DNA of 50,110 bases from an uncultured Microbulbifer sp. (GTDB lineage: Bacteria > Pseudomonadota > Gammaproteobacteria > Pseudomonadales > Cellvibrionaceae), in assembly GCF_947489355.1 (NCBI RefSeq), contig NZ_CANLDD010000028.1, positions 1 through 50,110 on the forward strand. Direction: 5' to 3'. Shown here one piece after another: positions 49,991 to 50,110 of the stretch (within the stretch, counting starts at the first letter, position 1; the number at the start of each line of letters is the position of its first letter). The notes beneath the pieces are model-generated. The model had not been told where the DNA came from and did not search any database. It saw only the letters and a program-made list of their open reading frames with translations. The translations under genes and the position numbers were made by a program.

Positions 49991-50110
49991 CGTTGAGGTC
50001 TCAACAAAGTCTCAACGCAAAAAGATTTTTGTTGCTAGGGGCTGTTCCCGTTTGGATGTAGCCTATTGATTTGTAAGAGCAAGCTCGCATTGTTGAGGTT
50101 CTAACACAAC

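Noticed and set aside
49798..50007. 69-codon reverse-strand frame over the tRNA
   Set aside because: It is the antisense of tRNA-Ser, a common false gene call.

Overview
The window looks like a chromosomal segment of a marine gammaproteobacterium, probably of the Cellvibrionales and most like Microbulbifer. The reasons are the gene order (yceD-rpmF-plsX-fabD-fabG-acpP-fabF-pabC-mltG-tmk-holB-pilZ-tatD, and rluC opposite rne), the gammaproteobacterial PpsA/PpsR, CysB, FadE and YceF-type Maf proteins, and a secreted vibriolysin-like M4 protease with two PPC domains. The genus is an inference from protein style; no search was run.

Layout. Positions 1-1960 are an accessory patch: a 92-residue orphan gene, a tiny reverse-strand ORF with a second decayed copy on the other side of that gene, and a decayed IS66-type insertion sequence whose terminal repeat is visible. 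Positions 1969-9802 are an acetyl-CoA node: ackA-pta on the plus strand runs into a minus-strand fadE/acetyl-CoA hydrolase pair, with only 4 bp between the two units. Then follow rraA, an L,D-transpeptidase gene, and ppsA divergent from its regulator ppsR, then pabB and a small CxxC protein. CysB, a 5'-nucleotidase, a divergent puuB/puuA-like pair, the M4 protease, an alanine/sodium symporter and a D-cysteine desulfhydrase-like enzyme fill 17-28.3 kb. From 28.8 to 33.9 kb come a yajC copy with no secDF beside it, a stand-alone AraC-type DNA-binding domain, bcp, a DUF2244 membrane protein, mdh, a dimeric dUTPase and tatD.

From 33.9 to 43.6 kb a long minus-strand cluster holds fatty-acid and phospholipid synthesis (plsX, fabD, fabG, acpP, fabF), with L32, YceD, folate synthesis (pabC), murein processing (mltG), dTMP kinase, the DNA polymerase III delta' subunit and PilZ. 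A terminator-like hairpin sits between acpP and fabF. Then come a YceF-type Maf, a HAD phosphatase, rluC and, divergently, rne behind a roughly 740-nt leader full of hairpins. The window closes with tRNA-Ser(UGA), its promoter and its terminator.

Several starts were moved from the longest possible reading frame to an internal start because of a good ribosome binding site or family length (fadE, cysB, nucleotidase, puuB, M4 protease, yajC, dut, pilZ, rluC, rne). I found no CRISPR array, phage module, defence island or secondary-metabolite cluster. Most of the window is ordinary core genome. The stretches that merit a second look are 1-1960, the rne leader, the yajC neighbourhood, and the sequence just after the tRNA.
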